From an uncultured Bacteroidota bacterium (GTDB lineage: Bacteria > Bacteroidota > Bacteroidia > 2-12-FULL-35-15): 17,772 bases of DNA. This document shows, piece after piece, positions 1 through 8,903 of the stretch. A model generated the notes under the pieces. It was not told the origin of the DNA, searched no databases, and saw nothing but the letters and a program-made list of their open reading frames with translations. How positions within the stretch are numbered: position 1 is the first letter of the stretch; each line of letters begins with the position of its first letter. A program made the translations under genes and the position numbers. The stretch spans positions 1-17,772 of the forward strand of contig CAIRRW010000208.1 of the NCBI GenBank assembly GCA_903881065.1, read 5' to 3'.

Positions 1-6
1 AAAACC

Positions 7-1425
7 ATGAACTCAAAACTACCTAATTATTCAAAAATAATTATAACTATTATTGTTGTATTAGTTAATCCAATAATAAGCAAAGCTCAATGGAGTGTAC
101 CTGTTAACCTATCGCCTGCAGCAGTGCAGGCAGGATTAAATGAAAGCATGGGCTCGTGCATTGGGGTAAGCAACGATACTTTGCATGTAGTATGGACTGA
201 TAAACTAAGTACTACCAAAGCGGTGCTTTATTATTCTCGTTCCATAGATACCGGCGTAACATTTAGCAATCCTGTTGCTATTACCAGTTTAACAGGTAAT
301 GCCTGGAATCCTGCAATAGCAGTAAGCGGTAAAAATGTACATGTTGTTTGGCGCGAAATAAATCCTGCAAATAATAGAAGAGCATCTTATTATAAACATT
401 CGCTTGATGGAGGAAATACTTGGGGAGCAAATGTATTTATTGATTCAACTGCCGACTGGCCTGCCGTTGCTGTATCAGGCAATATAGTATATATAGCCAA
501 CGATAGCATTACAGCAGCCTCACCATATAATACGGAAATATTCCTGCTTCGCTCACTAGATAATGGTGTAACCTGGAAACCTCATCAACAGCTAAGCTTT
601 GCAGTTGGTCGTTCCGAGGATGAAGCAATTACTGCTCAAGGAGCTCATGTGCACATGGCTTGGAATGATAAAAGAACAGGCAAATTTCAGATTTTTTATA
701 AAGAATCGGCAGACTATGGTGTTACCTGGGGACCTGATATTGTTGTGGATACTGCATCCGATTACAATACAATGGTAAGTATTGACGGTGCACATGTCGA
801 CGTGATTGCTGCCGGAGCTCCTTCCGGTCGTTATCAGGTATTGTTGGCACAATCGGTAGATACTGGAGCTACTTGGGGAACCACAGGAATTAACATAAGC
901 AACGATACTGCTCATACTTATTATCTGCCGGATATGGTTCGTAATGGTTCCGATTTACATGTTGTTAGCAGTTCAAGCAATGGAGCCAAATATTTCCATT
1001 CGGCTGACGGTGGCACTAGCTGGGATATTCCCTATACTTTTACTGGCAGTTCTACCTTTGTTGCCTATACAGGTTGTGCTGTTCATATTATTTATGTTAA
1101 TACAAATAAAATATATTATTTACGAAACCCTACTGGTAATTCGGGGCATTGTGGAGTACTTACAGGAATTACCGAATCAAAAAATAATTTTGATTTTACA
1201 ATAGCCCCTAATCCATTCACCTATCAAACAACTCTTTCTTTCAACCGAATACAAACAAATACCAATTTGAAAATAATGGATATGCTTGGCGATGTGATAA
1301 AATCAGAAACCTTCTCCGGTAATGATTATGTATTGCAAAAAGAAACCATAAAGGCAGGAATTTATTTTGTACAGATAACTGACGAAAACAAAAAAATTGT
1401 AAACAAGAAGATTGTGGTTGAGTAA
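7..1425 (+). CDS. Secreted Asp-box (BNR/sialidase-like) beta-propeller with T9SS sorting domain
   Basis: Secreted or cell-surface protein of 472 residues. A hydrophobic signal peptide covers about residues 5-27, with likely cleavage near SKA-Q. Six Asp-box motifs (S-x-D-x-G-x-T-W/F) lie at about residues 79, 132, 183, 234, 283 and 332, spaced 44-53 residues apart, which fits a six-bladed beta-propeller. Residues from about 397 (FTIAPNPF) to the end form a type A T9SS C-terminal sorting domain ending in KKIVVE, so the protein should cross the outer membrane by type IX secretion and be anchored or released there. Automatic pipelines often call such proteins exo-alpha-sialidases. I cannot identify the arginine triad or the other catalytic residues of a true sialidase, so glycan binding or a purely structural role is equally possible. 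The ATG at 7 gives a complete signal peptide. The promoter lies outside the window. Confidence 0.85.
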   Translation: MNSKLPNYSKIIITIIVVLVNPIISKAQWSVPVNLSPAAVQAGLNESMGSCIGVSNDTLHVVWTDKLSTTKAVLYYSRSIDTGVTFSNPVAITSLTGNAWNPAIAVSGKNVHVVWREINPANNRRASYYKHSLDGGNTWGANVFIDSTADWPAVAVSGNIVYIANDSITAASPYNTEIFLLRSLDNGVTWKPHQQLSFAVGRSEDEAITAQGAHVHMAWNDKRTGKFQIFYKESADYGVTWGPDIVVDTASDYNTMVSIDGAHVDVIAAGAPSGRYQVLLAQSVDTGATWGTTGINISNDTAHTYYLPDMVRNGSDLHVVSSSSNGAKYFHSADGGTSWDIPYTFTGSSTFVAYTGCAVHIIYVNTNKIYYLRNPTGNSGHCGVLTGITESKNNFDFTIAPNPFTYQTTLSFNRIQTNTNLKIMDMLGDVIKSETFSGNDYVLQKETIKAGIYFVQITDENKKIVNKKIVVE

Positions 1426-2032
1426 AATATTTGGTTTATTTGTCTGCTCAAATCTTTCAACAAAACTAAATTAGTATCGACTCAAAAAAGGGTCAGGGAA
1501 TCGAGTATTTATCAGGGTACACTCAATCGGCATAGGAATGAAGGAATATTTCGATAGTTTGGCTGCAGTTTTACTTCCAATCATTACTTAACATTCCTGC
1601 GAAATCTGATAAATACGATGAATGTTTCAGGCAGCATATTTTCAATTATTAATTTGAATTGATTGCACACTGTAATTGAACTACAGACCATATGTACCTA
1701 AAATAAAGGGGACTAGCAAGTTTTTGTGAACATTTTAAAGGGTTTTAAACATCTTACACCAACCCGACTTAATGGAATTTCGACCCCCGTATTTCCTGTT
1801 TTAAAGGATTTACGAGTTCATGCTCTTTTTTAGTCGTTTAATTTGCATCACAATTCAAATAAAAATGATTAGCACCGCTTATACTTATCAACGCCCCTTC
1901 TTCATCATGAAGCAGGAAACCATTGTTATTATGCCTTATTTATACTTCCCTGCTGATGCTAATCAGTACAAGTGCAAGGTATATGAATTAAACTCTGGTT
2001 TCAAGTTAACTAATCAATTCAATAAATAAAAT
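1426..2032. other. Gene-poor intergenic stretch (607 bp)
   Basis: No convincing coding region. The longest open frame here (69 codons, 1820-2029) has no recognisable domain, signal peptide or upstream signal. The main visible structure is a pair of nested inverted repeats between 1505 and 1616 (separate entry). No good TAnnTTTG element or intrinsic terminator is evident on the plus strand, so the promoter of the acyltransferase at 2033 could not be placed. Confidence 0.5.
1505..1616. repeat. Nested inverted repeat in intergenic DNA
   Basis: An 11-bp perfect inverted repeat has arms GTATTTATCAG at 1505-1515 and CTGATAAATAC at 1606-1616. Inside it is a 7-bp pair, AGGAATG at 1534-1540 and CATTCCT at 1592-1598. 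The arms are co-linear but separated by unequal spacers (18 and 7 nt), so this is not a simple hairpin. It could be a long imperfect RNA structure, the decayed ends of a small palindromic element, or chance in AT-rich DNA. Confidence 0.35.
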
Positions 2033-3088
2033 ATGAAAAAACCAAGACTTGAAAAATTGGAATCTTTACGTGGCTTTGCTGCTCTTTATGTGGTGTTTTT
2101 TCATGCGCTACCTCAAAAAATATATCTTTTAGGAATTAATGTTGGCGCACTATTTAGGTTTGGACCGGAAGCCGTTATCGTTTTCTTCGTTTTGTCAGGT
2201 TTCGTTATTAAATATACCTATGAAAAATCAAAGGATAAATCCTTCAAGTATTATTTCATTCGCCGATTTATCCGACTTTATATTCCTCTTTTATTTATAT
2301 TCTTGTTGGCATACATTTTAAAATGTTATAACGAAGGGATGCTTGCATCGCCCGAATGGCCTAAATTATTTGGAAACATATTTATGCTGCAAGATGTAAT
2401 ATCGCAGAAACCAAATGTAATTTCAGCAGCTTATATGGGCAACGGCGTTCTGTGGTCTTTATCTTATGAATGGTGGTTTTATATGCTGTTCTTTTTGCTG
2501 GAAACTAAAATCAGCAGTGAAAAAATAAATAAATGGGTTAGTATTTTGACCATTGCTGCTGCTGCATCCTACATTATTTATCCATTTATTTTAAACCGCC
2601 TCATCATGTATTTTGCTATTTGGTGGATAGGTGTAAAATTTGCAGAGGCCTACCTCAAAGGTGAAAAAAGTTCTATCCGGTCTATTATGCCTTATGCCTA
2701 CATACTTTTTACCATTACCGCTATCCTCGGCTTAAATCTGATAATCCATTTCTCCTATACAAAAGTTTACAGTTACCCTCTTGTTGCCTATCCAATTATC
2801 GAATTGCGGCATTTTGTTTTTGCAATAATGGTGATGTTTGGAGCTATAATCTGGCAAAATTATAACTGGTTCGGTTATAATTCTCTGTTTGGAATTTTCA
2901 AATATATTGCGCCATGTTCTTATGTCATTTATATTTCTCATCATTATCTTGTAGTAGAGGCCACTTATCTCAGCTTCATTAATAATAAGGTAATCGAATA
3001 TGGGTTATATATTATTATTCTCATTCTGTTTTCGTATTTATTAGAGGTTGTTGTTTATAATAGAATAAAAAAACTTATTATCGGATGA
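2033..3088 (+). CDS. Acyltransferase family 3 (OafA/YrhL-like) integral membrane protein
   Basis: Inner-membrane acyltransferase of 351 residues, the usual size for a stand-alone acyltransferase-3 domain, with many hydrophobic helices (roughly ten). Family motifs are visible: LRGFAALYVVFFHA near the N-terminus, with the conserved Arg13 and His24; FFVLSGFVI around residues 51-59; a basic RRFIRLYIP segment; and SLSYEWWFY around 140-148. Members transfer acetyl or other acyl groups to sugars of surface polysaccharides, lipopolysaccharide, peptidoglycan or antibiotics. There is no fused SGNH domain and no neighbouring glycan-synthesis gene, so the acceptor cannot be inferred. The ATG at 2033 puts the LRG motif at the expected distance from the start. 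The gene stands alone and converges on the minus-strand condensin operon, with a shared hairpin between them. Confidence 0.9.
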   Translation: MKKPRLEKLESLRGFAALYVVFFHALPQKIYLLGINVGALFRFGPEAVIVFFVLSGFVIKYTYEKSKDKSFKYYFIRRFIRLYIPLLFIFLLAYILKCYNEGMLASPEWPKLFGNIFMLQDVISQKPNVISAAYMGNGVLWSLSYEWWFYMLFFLLETKISSEKINKWVSILTIAAAASYIIYPFILNRLIMYFAIWWIGVKFAEAYLKGEKSSIRSIMPYAYILFTITAILGLNLIIHFSYTKVYSYPLVAYPIIELRHFVFAIMVMFGAIIWQNYNWFGYNSLFGIFKYIAPCSYVIYISHHYLVVEATYLSFINNKVIEYGLYIIILILFSYLLEVVVYNRIKKLIIG

Positions 3089-3213
3089 TAGGAATGTTGG
3101 CGTGATTTTTCTGTGATTCACTACCTCGCTAATTCTACACCCTTATCTCTCCCCAAAAAAACGTAACAAATTATCCTTACCAGGAGATTGGCTAGGGGAG
3201 TGGTTGAAACAAA

Positions 3214-3241
3214 AAAAGTCTCGAATTTCTTCGAGACTTTT
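3214..3241. terminator. Bidirectional intrinsic terminator between convergent genes
   Basis: An 11-12 bp perfect stem has arms AAAAGTCTCGA at 3214-3224 and TCGAGACTTTT at 3231-3241, with a loop of 4-6 nt. The A tract on one side and T tract on the other let it work in both directions. It lies 125 nt after the acyltransferase stop and about 30 nt beyond the stop of the last gene of the minus-strand operon, so it probably ends both transcripts. Confidence 0.8.
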
Positions 3242-3272
3242 CTAATATTACACAGACTAGTTAACCAATGAA

Positions 3273-3800
3273 CTAGTTCCCCTCACTTGCATTTTCAAAT
3301 TTCACAATATCACTGGCAAAATCCATAAAGAATTTATGAGCAGAAGTAAATACAAATCTATTGTCGCCTATTTTTTCAATAATGTTACGACGGTTAAGTG
3401 TATTAATAAAGTTTCTGCGCGACTCCGCATCTTTTAATTGTTTGTTTGATAAAATTAAATCGATGTACGAAGAATTAGTTAAATAGTTTTCTATTTCTTC
3501 CATCTCGAATTCACTGTATTGTATCCGTTCAAGGAAATTTTTACCATCTCTGTCCAGCTCATAGCTCAGCAAAGCAATAAATATACACATGTCGCGCGAC
3601 AGCATTTCATTCGATTCGTCCGAAACCATGTATACATAATCCTGAGTAAATCTTACATCATAATTAAATGAAGCTTTGAAGAATTGGGTGTAGAAATCTT
3701 CATTTTCTTTAAGCACTTCAAAAGTACGTTCGGTAGGCAATATAAATTTACCTGCCATTAAATCTTCTACTATCTGGCGGTGGTGATTAGGAAATTCCAT
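3273..3800 (-). CDS. mksE: MksE/JetB-like condensin subunit (KITE protein)
   Basis: Small acidic protein of 175 residues. The opening, with RQIVEDLMAGKFI, then F-x-V-L-K-E-NEDFYTQFFKA and a stretch ending DYVYM, matches the look of MksE/MukE-type proteins: a DLxxGKFI-like start, a 'reENEefyrxyF' helix, then winged-helix segments. The C-terminal part, with RRNFINTLNRRNIIEKIGDNRFVFT at about 128-152, reads as a second winged helix (recognition helix and wing). Family members dimerise and bind the kleisin subunit, modulating the SMC ATPase. The start codon lies 14 nt inside the end of the upstream kleisin gene, which indicates translational coupling. The assignment rests on pattern and operon position; no alignment was run. 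Confidence 0.65.
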   Translation of the reverse strand: MEFPNHHRQIVEDLMAGKFILPTERTFEVLKENEDFYTQFFKASFNYDVRFTQDYVYMVSDESNEMLSRDMCIFIALLSYELDRDGKNFLERIQYSEFEMEEIENYLTNSSYIDLILSNKQLKDAESRRNFINTLNRRNIIEKIGDNRFVFTSAHKFFMDFASDIVKFENASEGN

Positions 3801-4980
3801 GATTATTTATTTTTATTTTGGGTACTGTTAATGTTAAATCGTTAATTTTTATTTTCTCGTATTCCGGTTTGGCGGTGTATTCAAGCAATAAGTTTTCATC
3901 AAAAGCAAGACTAGTAAGTGCGAAGAACTTTTCAATTTCCACTTTCTTATAATCGTCTTTCAATGTTTTATTACACCATTTAAAGAAGTTATCTACCGGA
4001 AGATTTTCTTTTAATTTTTGAGTATAATGTTCTTTATCAAAAATCCATTTCTCGGCTTCCACTTCTACTTCGTCAAAGTATACATCCTCTTCATTTTTAA
4101 ACTGCTCGAATATTTCGGCAGCATTAAAAAATGTATCCTGAGAATATACAGTAACTTCTTTGCGCTTAAGAATTTTAGGCACTTTCTGTTTATAAGGATT
4201 TTTCAAAAACGTAATCCAACCTGTCAGTATGATTGATTCAGTACGTATGCGTTCAATCAACGGCAACAATTCATTCGTCAGTATTTTCGACTGGCGTAAT
4301 AAATTATCATTTACCTGTATCAATTGAAAATACAATCTTTCGAACTGTACTCTTGTATTTTCATCATCAAAATTCAAACGGTATTTATTCGAAAATTCCG
4401 ATACATCGTACAATTTATTCGCAATGGAAGCACTGTGATTAATGTCCAATATCTTATTAAGCGGAATAATATATTCGTCAATCCAGCGCGAAGCACGGAT
4501 AATTTTTTCGCGATAATCAACCTTCTTTACATTCGCTTTTAGTTCACGTGTTTCGTTCAACAAACTGATGGTATTTTTCTCCACCATCTCATAAAACGAA
4601 CGAATTTCATTACTTAATTCACTTATCCGCTGGTTCAACAGCACCTTGTCGCCATTGAGTTGTTCTCTTATCTTTCTGAAAAGTTCGGCAATTGAAATAT
4701 GATATTTTTCAATTGTTTCAGGCAACATCGGTTTAAATTCACTTAAAATAAACTCAATCAGATTATAATATACGGTGCGTATTTCATAATTCTCGTTTAC
4801 GTTACTCAATACTTTATATTCGAGCAACTGGATCTTAATATCAAATCCATGTTTCTCAGTAATCTGATTTAATGTTTCAAACGTAATGATGCCGTCCTTA
4901 GATTGAGTATCATACAATTCGCTGATAATATCAAAGTATTCTAATAGAAAGCGGAGTATGGTTCTTGGTTCTGCCTTCAT
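3787..4980 (-). CDS. mksF: Probable kleisin subunit (MksF/JetA-like) of an SMC condensin
   Basis: Protein of 397 residues, almost entirely helical and charged, without signal peptide or membrane segment. Residues 1 to about 75 look like a winged-helix domain (RTILRFLLEYFDI, then an ITFETLNQI helix, then NYEIR as the wing). Residues about 85-265 are long helices suited to contacting the SMC neck. The final ~75 residues, with two helices followed by strand-like TLTVPKIKI, could be the C-terminal winged helix that binds the SMC head. Kleisins bridge the two heads of an SMC dimer. The size, the two-ended architecture and the position between the SMC and MksE-like genes support the call; direct sequence similarity is weak to the eye. 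Its ATG directly abuts the TAA stop of the SMC gene (no gap), so the two are co-translated. Confidence 0.6.
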   Translation of the reverse strand: MKAEPRTILRFLLEYFDIISELYDTQSKDGIITFETLNQITEKHGFDIKIQLLEYKVLSNVNENYEIRTVYYNLIEFILSEFKPMLPETIEKYHISIAELFRKIREQLNGDKVLLNQRISELSNEIRSFYEMVEKNTISLLNETRELKANVKKVDYREKIIRASRWIDEYIIPLNKILDINHSASIANKLYDVSEFSNKYRLNFDDENTRVQFERLYFQLIQVNDNLLRQSKILTNELLPLIERIRTESIILTGWITFLKNPYKQKVPKILKRKEVTVYSQDTFFNAAEIFEQFKNEEDVYFDEVEVEAEKWIFDKEHYTQKLKENLPVDNFFKWCNKTLKDDYKKVEIEKFFALTSLAFDENLLLEYTAKPEYEKIKINDLTLTVPKIKINNHGIS

Positions 4981-7668
4981 TTATTTTGTTTTTTTAGTTG
5001 GTACAATAGGTGTTACAGCTCCATTACGCTCCACTATTACAGCGTTGTGCTTTTCGTTGATATTCACTTTTGTTTTAGAAGGATAAATGAAATAATATTT
5101 ATTGAATCCTTCAACAGCATCAGGTGCTGCAAAAACAGGAATGAAATAATGTTCTTTACAGAATTTCACAATCTCCGGACGGTTTTGTTTATCAATAGTT
5201 GCTACCTCATCAATAAATAATGCAATCTTATTATTTTCATCCGTTACCGCTAATCTGTTAATGATGGACATAATCATCACCAAACGAATCATCCTGTCAG
5301 TACCATCCGATTCTACCTGATTTGCAAGATCCACTCGCTTATCAGAACCATGTATATGCAATAATAATTCTATATTAAACAACTCATTAAAATCAACTTT
5401 TCTGCCACTGTCAAGGTAAGCATTCAATACTTTTAAGTTTTCCGACTGGTCAAATTCAAAACTCATTTGTCCATTAAACTCCTGTATCGAACTTATCTTT
5501 TTCAATTCCCCCAATATCTTTTCATTGTCTATCAATTCAATTTTCATTGATTCGATATTAGATATACGGGTTTGAGAAAGTTTCTCGTTAAACTTAGTAT
5601 ATACAAACTGTTTGAACTCCTCGTAACGCTTAATCAATGTGTAGGCAGGGTTAGCAAACTGTGTTGAAATACTTTGCAACAAACCGTCAATACTTCTTTC
5701 TTTGTCAGATAAACAGGCAATTTCTTCCTCTACAAAAGTTATAAACTGTACTTCATCCGCACTGTTGTTTTTTAATCGGTATTTTAGGTTGTCGAACGAA
5801 GCATCTTTCTTTGCTTTCAATTCAATTCTGTCTTTCTGATGGATGGAGATTTTAGAGTAGATATAATCCAGATTATCGTTTGTTTCATATTCTATCGGCT
5901 CCACATCCAGTGTCTCCGTTTCCAGTTTACGCTCTTTCAACTCTTTTACACGGTTCTCCATGTTGCGCTTTTCTTCCTGCAACTTCTCCAATGTAATTTC
6001 TTTTTCTGAAATCTCTTTTACCAGCGCATTTAATAAATCTTCTATTTCTTTCTTCTCCAGATTCAGCTTTTTTATCTCCAGTTCAACAGCATGAATTATC
6101 TTTTCAAGATGTGGTTTCCCTTCAATTTTCTTCGTTTTATCTTTTATTAAATCTATTTCATGAAGAATAGCTTTTAATTTCGAATCCGTTTTCTCTTTAT
6201 CAACAACTGTTTTTAAAAGCTCTTCTGTTTGTTTTTTCTCCGCCTCTAATACTTTTAATTCTTCTTTTAATTCCTTTATCGATTTGAATTCTTTCAGCGT
6301 TATTCCTTTGGTAATATCTATTTCACCATCAAAAATATTCAATACTTTATCGGATATTTTCTTTATGGATTTCTTCACCTGTTTGCTTGGTAAGCTGGTA
6401 ACCTGCTCCGATAAAATAGAATTCAAAAGTTTCTTCACTCCTTCATTATCCGAAATTTTATGAATCAATAAATTGTTGTAATTCTCTATTTGATTTTGAT
6501 AAGATGTAATCTGTTGATTCAACTTATCAAGACGCAACTCCAATTGTTTGCTCGATAGTTTCTGACTTTCAATTGTAGTAATACGGTTCTCAATTTCCTT
6601 ACGTTCCTTGTCCAGATTATGCAACGATTCTTTAAGAAAATCAATGGTTTCAAACTTATTTATCTCGTCCAGTTCAGTTTGCTTTTCAAACAATACGTTT
6701 GCTTTATTCCTGATGTCCGAATTCTTTTCTCCTATGCGGGAAGCATATTTAAGTTCTTTAGGCTTTAATATTTCATTAATTTCATTCTGAATCGTGGAAA
6801 TATTTTTAGCCTTATCCAATATTGTAATTTCCAATTCAGGTATTGCTGTGGTGTAGGAATGGTTGAAAGCATATAATAGTTCCTGAACAATTTTTGTTTT
6901 CGAATTATATAATTTCACCTGCTCACGGAACTCCAGAAAATCTTCACGTACTGATTTAATATTCTTTATTTCATCATTGATACGCAACAAATCAACAATA
7001 TCTTTTTTGTTCTTTTGCGAAAAGTTCAACCCTTCATTCTCCCTGTTATCAGCAATAATCAATGAGTCTTTCAGTGTTTTATTCGTAATCAGTTTCGAGT
7101 TGATTAAGTAACGGTAAACTTTCGAGAAGTTATTACTCAATCCATCCGCTTTCACCGTATCTTCGAGCCATACTACCGCATTGTTCTTTATGCCGCGATG
7201 ATATACATGATTAAATACATCCGTCTTTGTTGCAAACTTGGTATGCGCTATCCCTCTCTTATTAAGCCTTTCTATTACCTCATTAAAATCAAGCAGTCGC
7301 TGATGGGTTCCTTCCATTTCGAAGAAGAACTCCTCATTATATTCACTTTCTATTTTATAATACTCCAACTCTCCATCGGTATTTCGTTTCACGAGGATGC
7401 AATAATAACCGAGTTTATTGATTTCGAAAATCAAGAAGCTTTTATTATGAGTAGGGAAATAGTGATGTATTGTTTCCTTATCGCCTTTTCGCTGACCACT
7501 GAACGACATCTTTTGTCCATCCACTACAAACAAAAAGTTAAGGGCATATATTAACGTACTTTTCCCAATGTTATTAGGTCCTACCAATTGCATCGAATCG
7601 CAATTGTCAAGTTTTAACTCCGCTTTTCCAAAGACTTTCGAGTTGATTAATGTTATTCTTGTAAGCAT
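4981..7668 (-). CDS. mksB: SMC-like ATPase of a condensin (MksB/JetC-like)
   Basis: Protein of 895 residues with SMC layout. The N-terminal head holds a Walker A motif, GPNNIGKST, at residues 30-38. A first coiled coil spans about 232-400, a short non-coiled segment at about 400-460 is the likely hinge, and a returning coil runs from about 461 onward. The C-terminal head has a Walker B motif, IALFIDE, with Asp820-Glu821. The usual ABC signature (LSGGQ) is not seen; the equivalent position reads ESDGTDRM around Ser787, somewhat like the STGE...GT region of MukB-type proteins. The length fits MksB (about 900-950) better than Wadjet JetC (about 1100 or more). Such proteins use ATP to extrude or trap DNA loops. 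This is the first gene of a three-gene operon. A Bac/Helicobacter-type RecF or Rad50-like ATPase is a less likely alternative, given the partners downstream. Confidence 0.75.
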   Translation of the reverse strand: MLTRITLINSKVFGKAELKLDNCDSMQLVGPNNIGKSTLIYALNFLFVVDGQKMSFSGQRKGDKETIHHYFPTHNKSFLIFEINKLGYYCILVKRNTDGELEYYKIESEYNEEFFFEMEGTHQRLLDFNEVIERLNKRGIAHTKFATKTDVFNHVYHRGIKNNAVVWLEDTVKADGLSNNFSKVYRYLINSKLITNKTLKDSLIIADNRENEGLNFSQKNKKDIVDLLRINDEIKNIKSVREDFLEFREQVKLYNSKTKIVQELLYAFNHSYTTAIPELEITILDKAKNISTIQNEINEILKPKELKYASRIGEKNSDIRNKANVLFEKQTELDEINKFETIDFLKESLHNLDKERKEIENRITTIESQKLSSKQLELRLDKLNQQITSYQNQIENYNNLLIHKISDNEGVKKLLNSILSEQVTSLPSKQVKKSIKKISDKVLNIFDGEIDITKGITLKEFKSIKELKEELKVLEAEKKQTEELLKTVVDKEKTDSKLKAILHEIDLIKDKTKKIEGKPHLEKIIHAVELEIKKLNLEKKEIEDLLNALVKEISEKEITLEKLQEEKRNMENRVKELKERKLETETLDVEPIEYETNDNLDYIYSKISIHQKDRIELKAKKDASFDNLKYRLKNNSADEVQFITFVEEEIACLSDKERSIDGLLQSISTQFANPAYTLIKRYEEFKQFVYTKFNEKLSQTRISNIESMKIELIDNEKILGELKKISSIQEFNGQMSFEFDQSENLKVLNAYLDSGRKVDFNELFNIELLLHIHGSDKRVDLANQVESDGTDRMIRLVMIMSIINRLAVTDENNKIALFIDEVATIDKQNRPEIVKFCKEHYFIPVFAAPDAVEGFNKYYFIYPSKTKVNINEKHNAVIVERNGAVTPIVPTKKTK

Positions 7669-7698
7669 CTTTTTAGGTAAATAATTTTATTTTATGCT

Positions 7699-7706
7699 CA
7701 AATATA
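7699..7706 (-). promoter_or_regulatory. Candidate -7 promoter element for the condensin operon
   Basis: Read on the minus strand, this is TATATTTG, a perfect match to the Bacteroidota TAnnTTTG element. It lies 30 nt upstream of the SMC-gene ATG, a normal leader length. A clear -33 TTG element at the right spacing is not seen, so expression may be weak or regulated. Confidence 0.5.
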
Positions 7707-7938
7707 GACAGAAGGAACGGTGTTTATGAAGTTAGTTTTGATTGTTAATATCAAAATACTGAAATAGTGTTATTTGAGAAATAAATTGTTGAAAAATAAA
7801 TAGCAGCAAGGTAAAGCAGAACAACTATTTTAATGCTGTTAAAAGGGAATAATGACTTTGCAGGAAATAGGAATAAAGTAGGAGAGGAGCCGAGTTATAA
7901 ACAAATTAAGTTTTTACTCTCGGAGTCAACTTTGTCAA

Positions 7939-8874
7939 TCAATCTTTATAAATACCAATATATAAATTACCGTTGGATTTTTTCATTGCCCTGTACATTC
8001 CTTCCGAGTTAAATGGCAGCTCAATGTTTCCTTTGGCATCTAAAGCAATCAATCCGCCTTCGCCGCCAATAGCAACCAGTTTTTTATGTACTACAATATC
8101 GCACGCTTCTTTTAACGACAAACCTTTGTATTCCATTAGGCAGGAAATATCATACGCCACCACCGAACGGATAAAATATTCGCCATGACCGGTACATGAT
8201 ACAGCACAGGTATTGTTATTGGCATACGTACCAGCACCAATCATCGGGCTGTCGCCCACGCGGCCAAACTTTTTGTTAGTCATTCCTCCTGTAGAAGTGC
8301 CTGCCGCTAAGTTGCCATGTACATCCAAAGCTACACAACCGACCGTTCCTTTTTTGCTTGTGGCATTAGTTACAGTATGGTCAAGGATAACGGTATCCGA
8401 TTTCTTTGCCTGCAACAGCTGGTCGTATCTATGCTGAACAAAGAAGTATTCGTCAGGAGCGAATTCCAATTTCATTTTCTCTGCAAACTCCATAGCGCCC
8501 AATCCTGATAAAAATACATGTTCTGATTTTTGCATCACCGTTCGGGCAAGGGTAATAGGGTTTTTAATGTTATTAATACCAGTTACAGCTCCTGCCATCA
8601 AGGTGCTGCCTTCCATTATCGACGAATCCATTTCGTTTTTTCCTTTACTGGTAAATACAGCGCCTCGTCCGGCATTAAATAGCGGATTGTCTTCCAGGTT
8701 TCGAATAGCTGTTTCCACAGCATCCAATGCGTTGCCACCCTTTGCTAATATATTATCACCATCCATAATAGCGTTTTTCAGTCCTAGTTTATATTCTATT
8801 TCCTTTTCGGGTGTCATGGAGGAGCGAAGTATTGTGCCTGCACCACCGTGTATAGCTATTGCGAATTTATTCAT
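7939..8874 (-). CDS. iaaA: Isoaspartyl peptidase / L-asparaginase (Ntn-hydrolase, plant type)
   Basis: Cytoplasmic threonine N-terminal-nucleophile hydrolase of 311 residues, the standard length. It is made as a precursor that cleaves itself just before the nucleophile, giving alpha and beta subunits. The cleavage site and nucleophile are in KKGTVGCVALD, with Thr177 as the new N-terminus. Other family motifs are AIHGGAG near the start, NPLFNAGRG at about 63-71, STGGMTNKKFGRVGDSP just after the nucleophile, and CTGHGEYFIR in the beta subunit. The enzyme hydrolyses isoaspartyl dipeptides and L-asparagine, salvaging damaged protein. The absence of a signal peptide argues against a periplasmic glycosylasparaginase, the nearest alternative. 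It is divergent from the NUDIX gene, with a 119-bp shared upstream region. The ATG at 8874 is followed directly by the conserved first strand. Confidence 0.93.
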   Translation of the reverse strand: MNKFAIAIHGGAGTILRSSMTPEKEIEYKLGLKNAIMDGDNILAKGGNALDAVETAIRNLEDNPLFNAGRGAVFTSKGKNEMDSSIMEGSTLMAGAVTGINNIKNPITLARTVMQKSEHVFLSGLGAMEFAEKMKLEFAPDEYFFVQHRYDQLLQAKKSDTVILDHTVTNATSKKGTVGCVALDVHGNLAAGTSTGGMTNKKFGRVGDSPMIGAGTYANNNTCAVSCTGHGEYFIRSVVAYDISCLMEYKGLSLKEACDIVVHKKLVAIGGEGGLIALDAKGNIELPFNSEGMYRAMKKSNGNLYIGIYKD

Positions 8875-8903
8875 GTCGTTTTAGAGATTGATTTTGTTTA
8901 TTG

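Noticed and set aside
1461..1468. Perfect minus-strand TAnnTTTG match (TAGTTTTG) pointing into the first gene
   Set aside because: It has no -33 partner and no minus-strand gene downstream; single matches are expected by chance in AT-rich DNA.
1820..2029. 69-codon open frame just before the acyltransferase gene
   Set aside because: No recognisable domain, signal peptide or upstream promoter; it ends three bases before the next ATG and looks like a chance frame in gene-poor DNA.
7198..7554. 118-codon plus-strand frame inside the SMC gene, and similar antisense frames in the other large genes
   Set aside because: They lie wholly opposite clearly assigned genes and show no domain of their own.
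7669..7938. Search for a JetD/MksG nuclease or toxin beside the condensin operon
   Set aside because: The 270 bp here hold only a promoter candidate; no coding frame with domain features is present on either strand.
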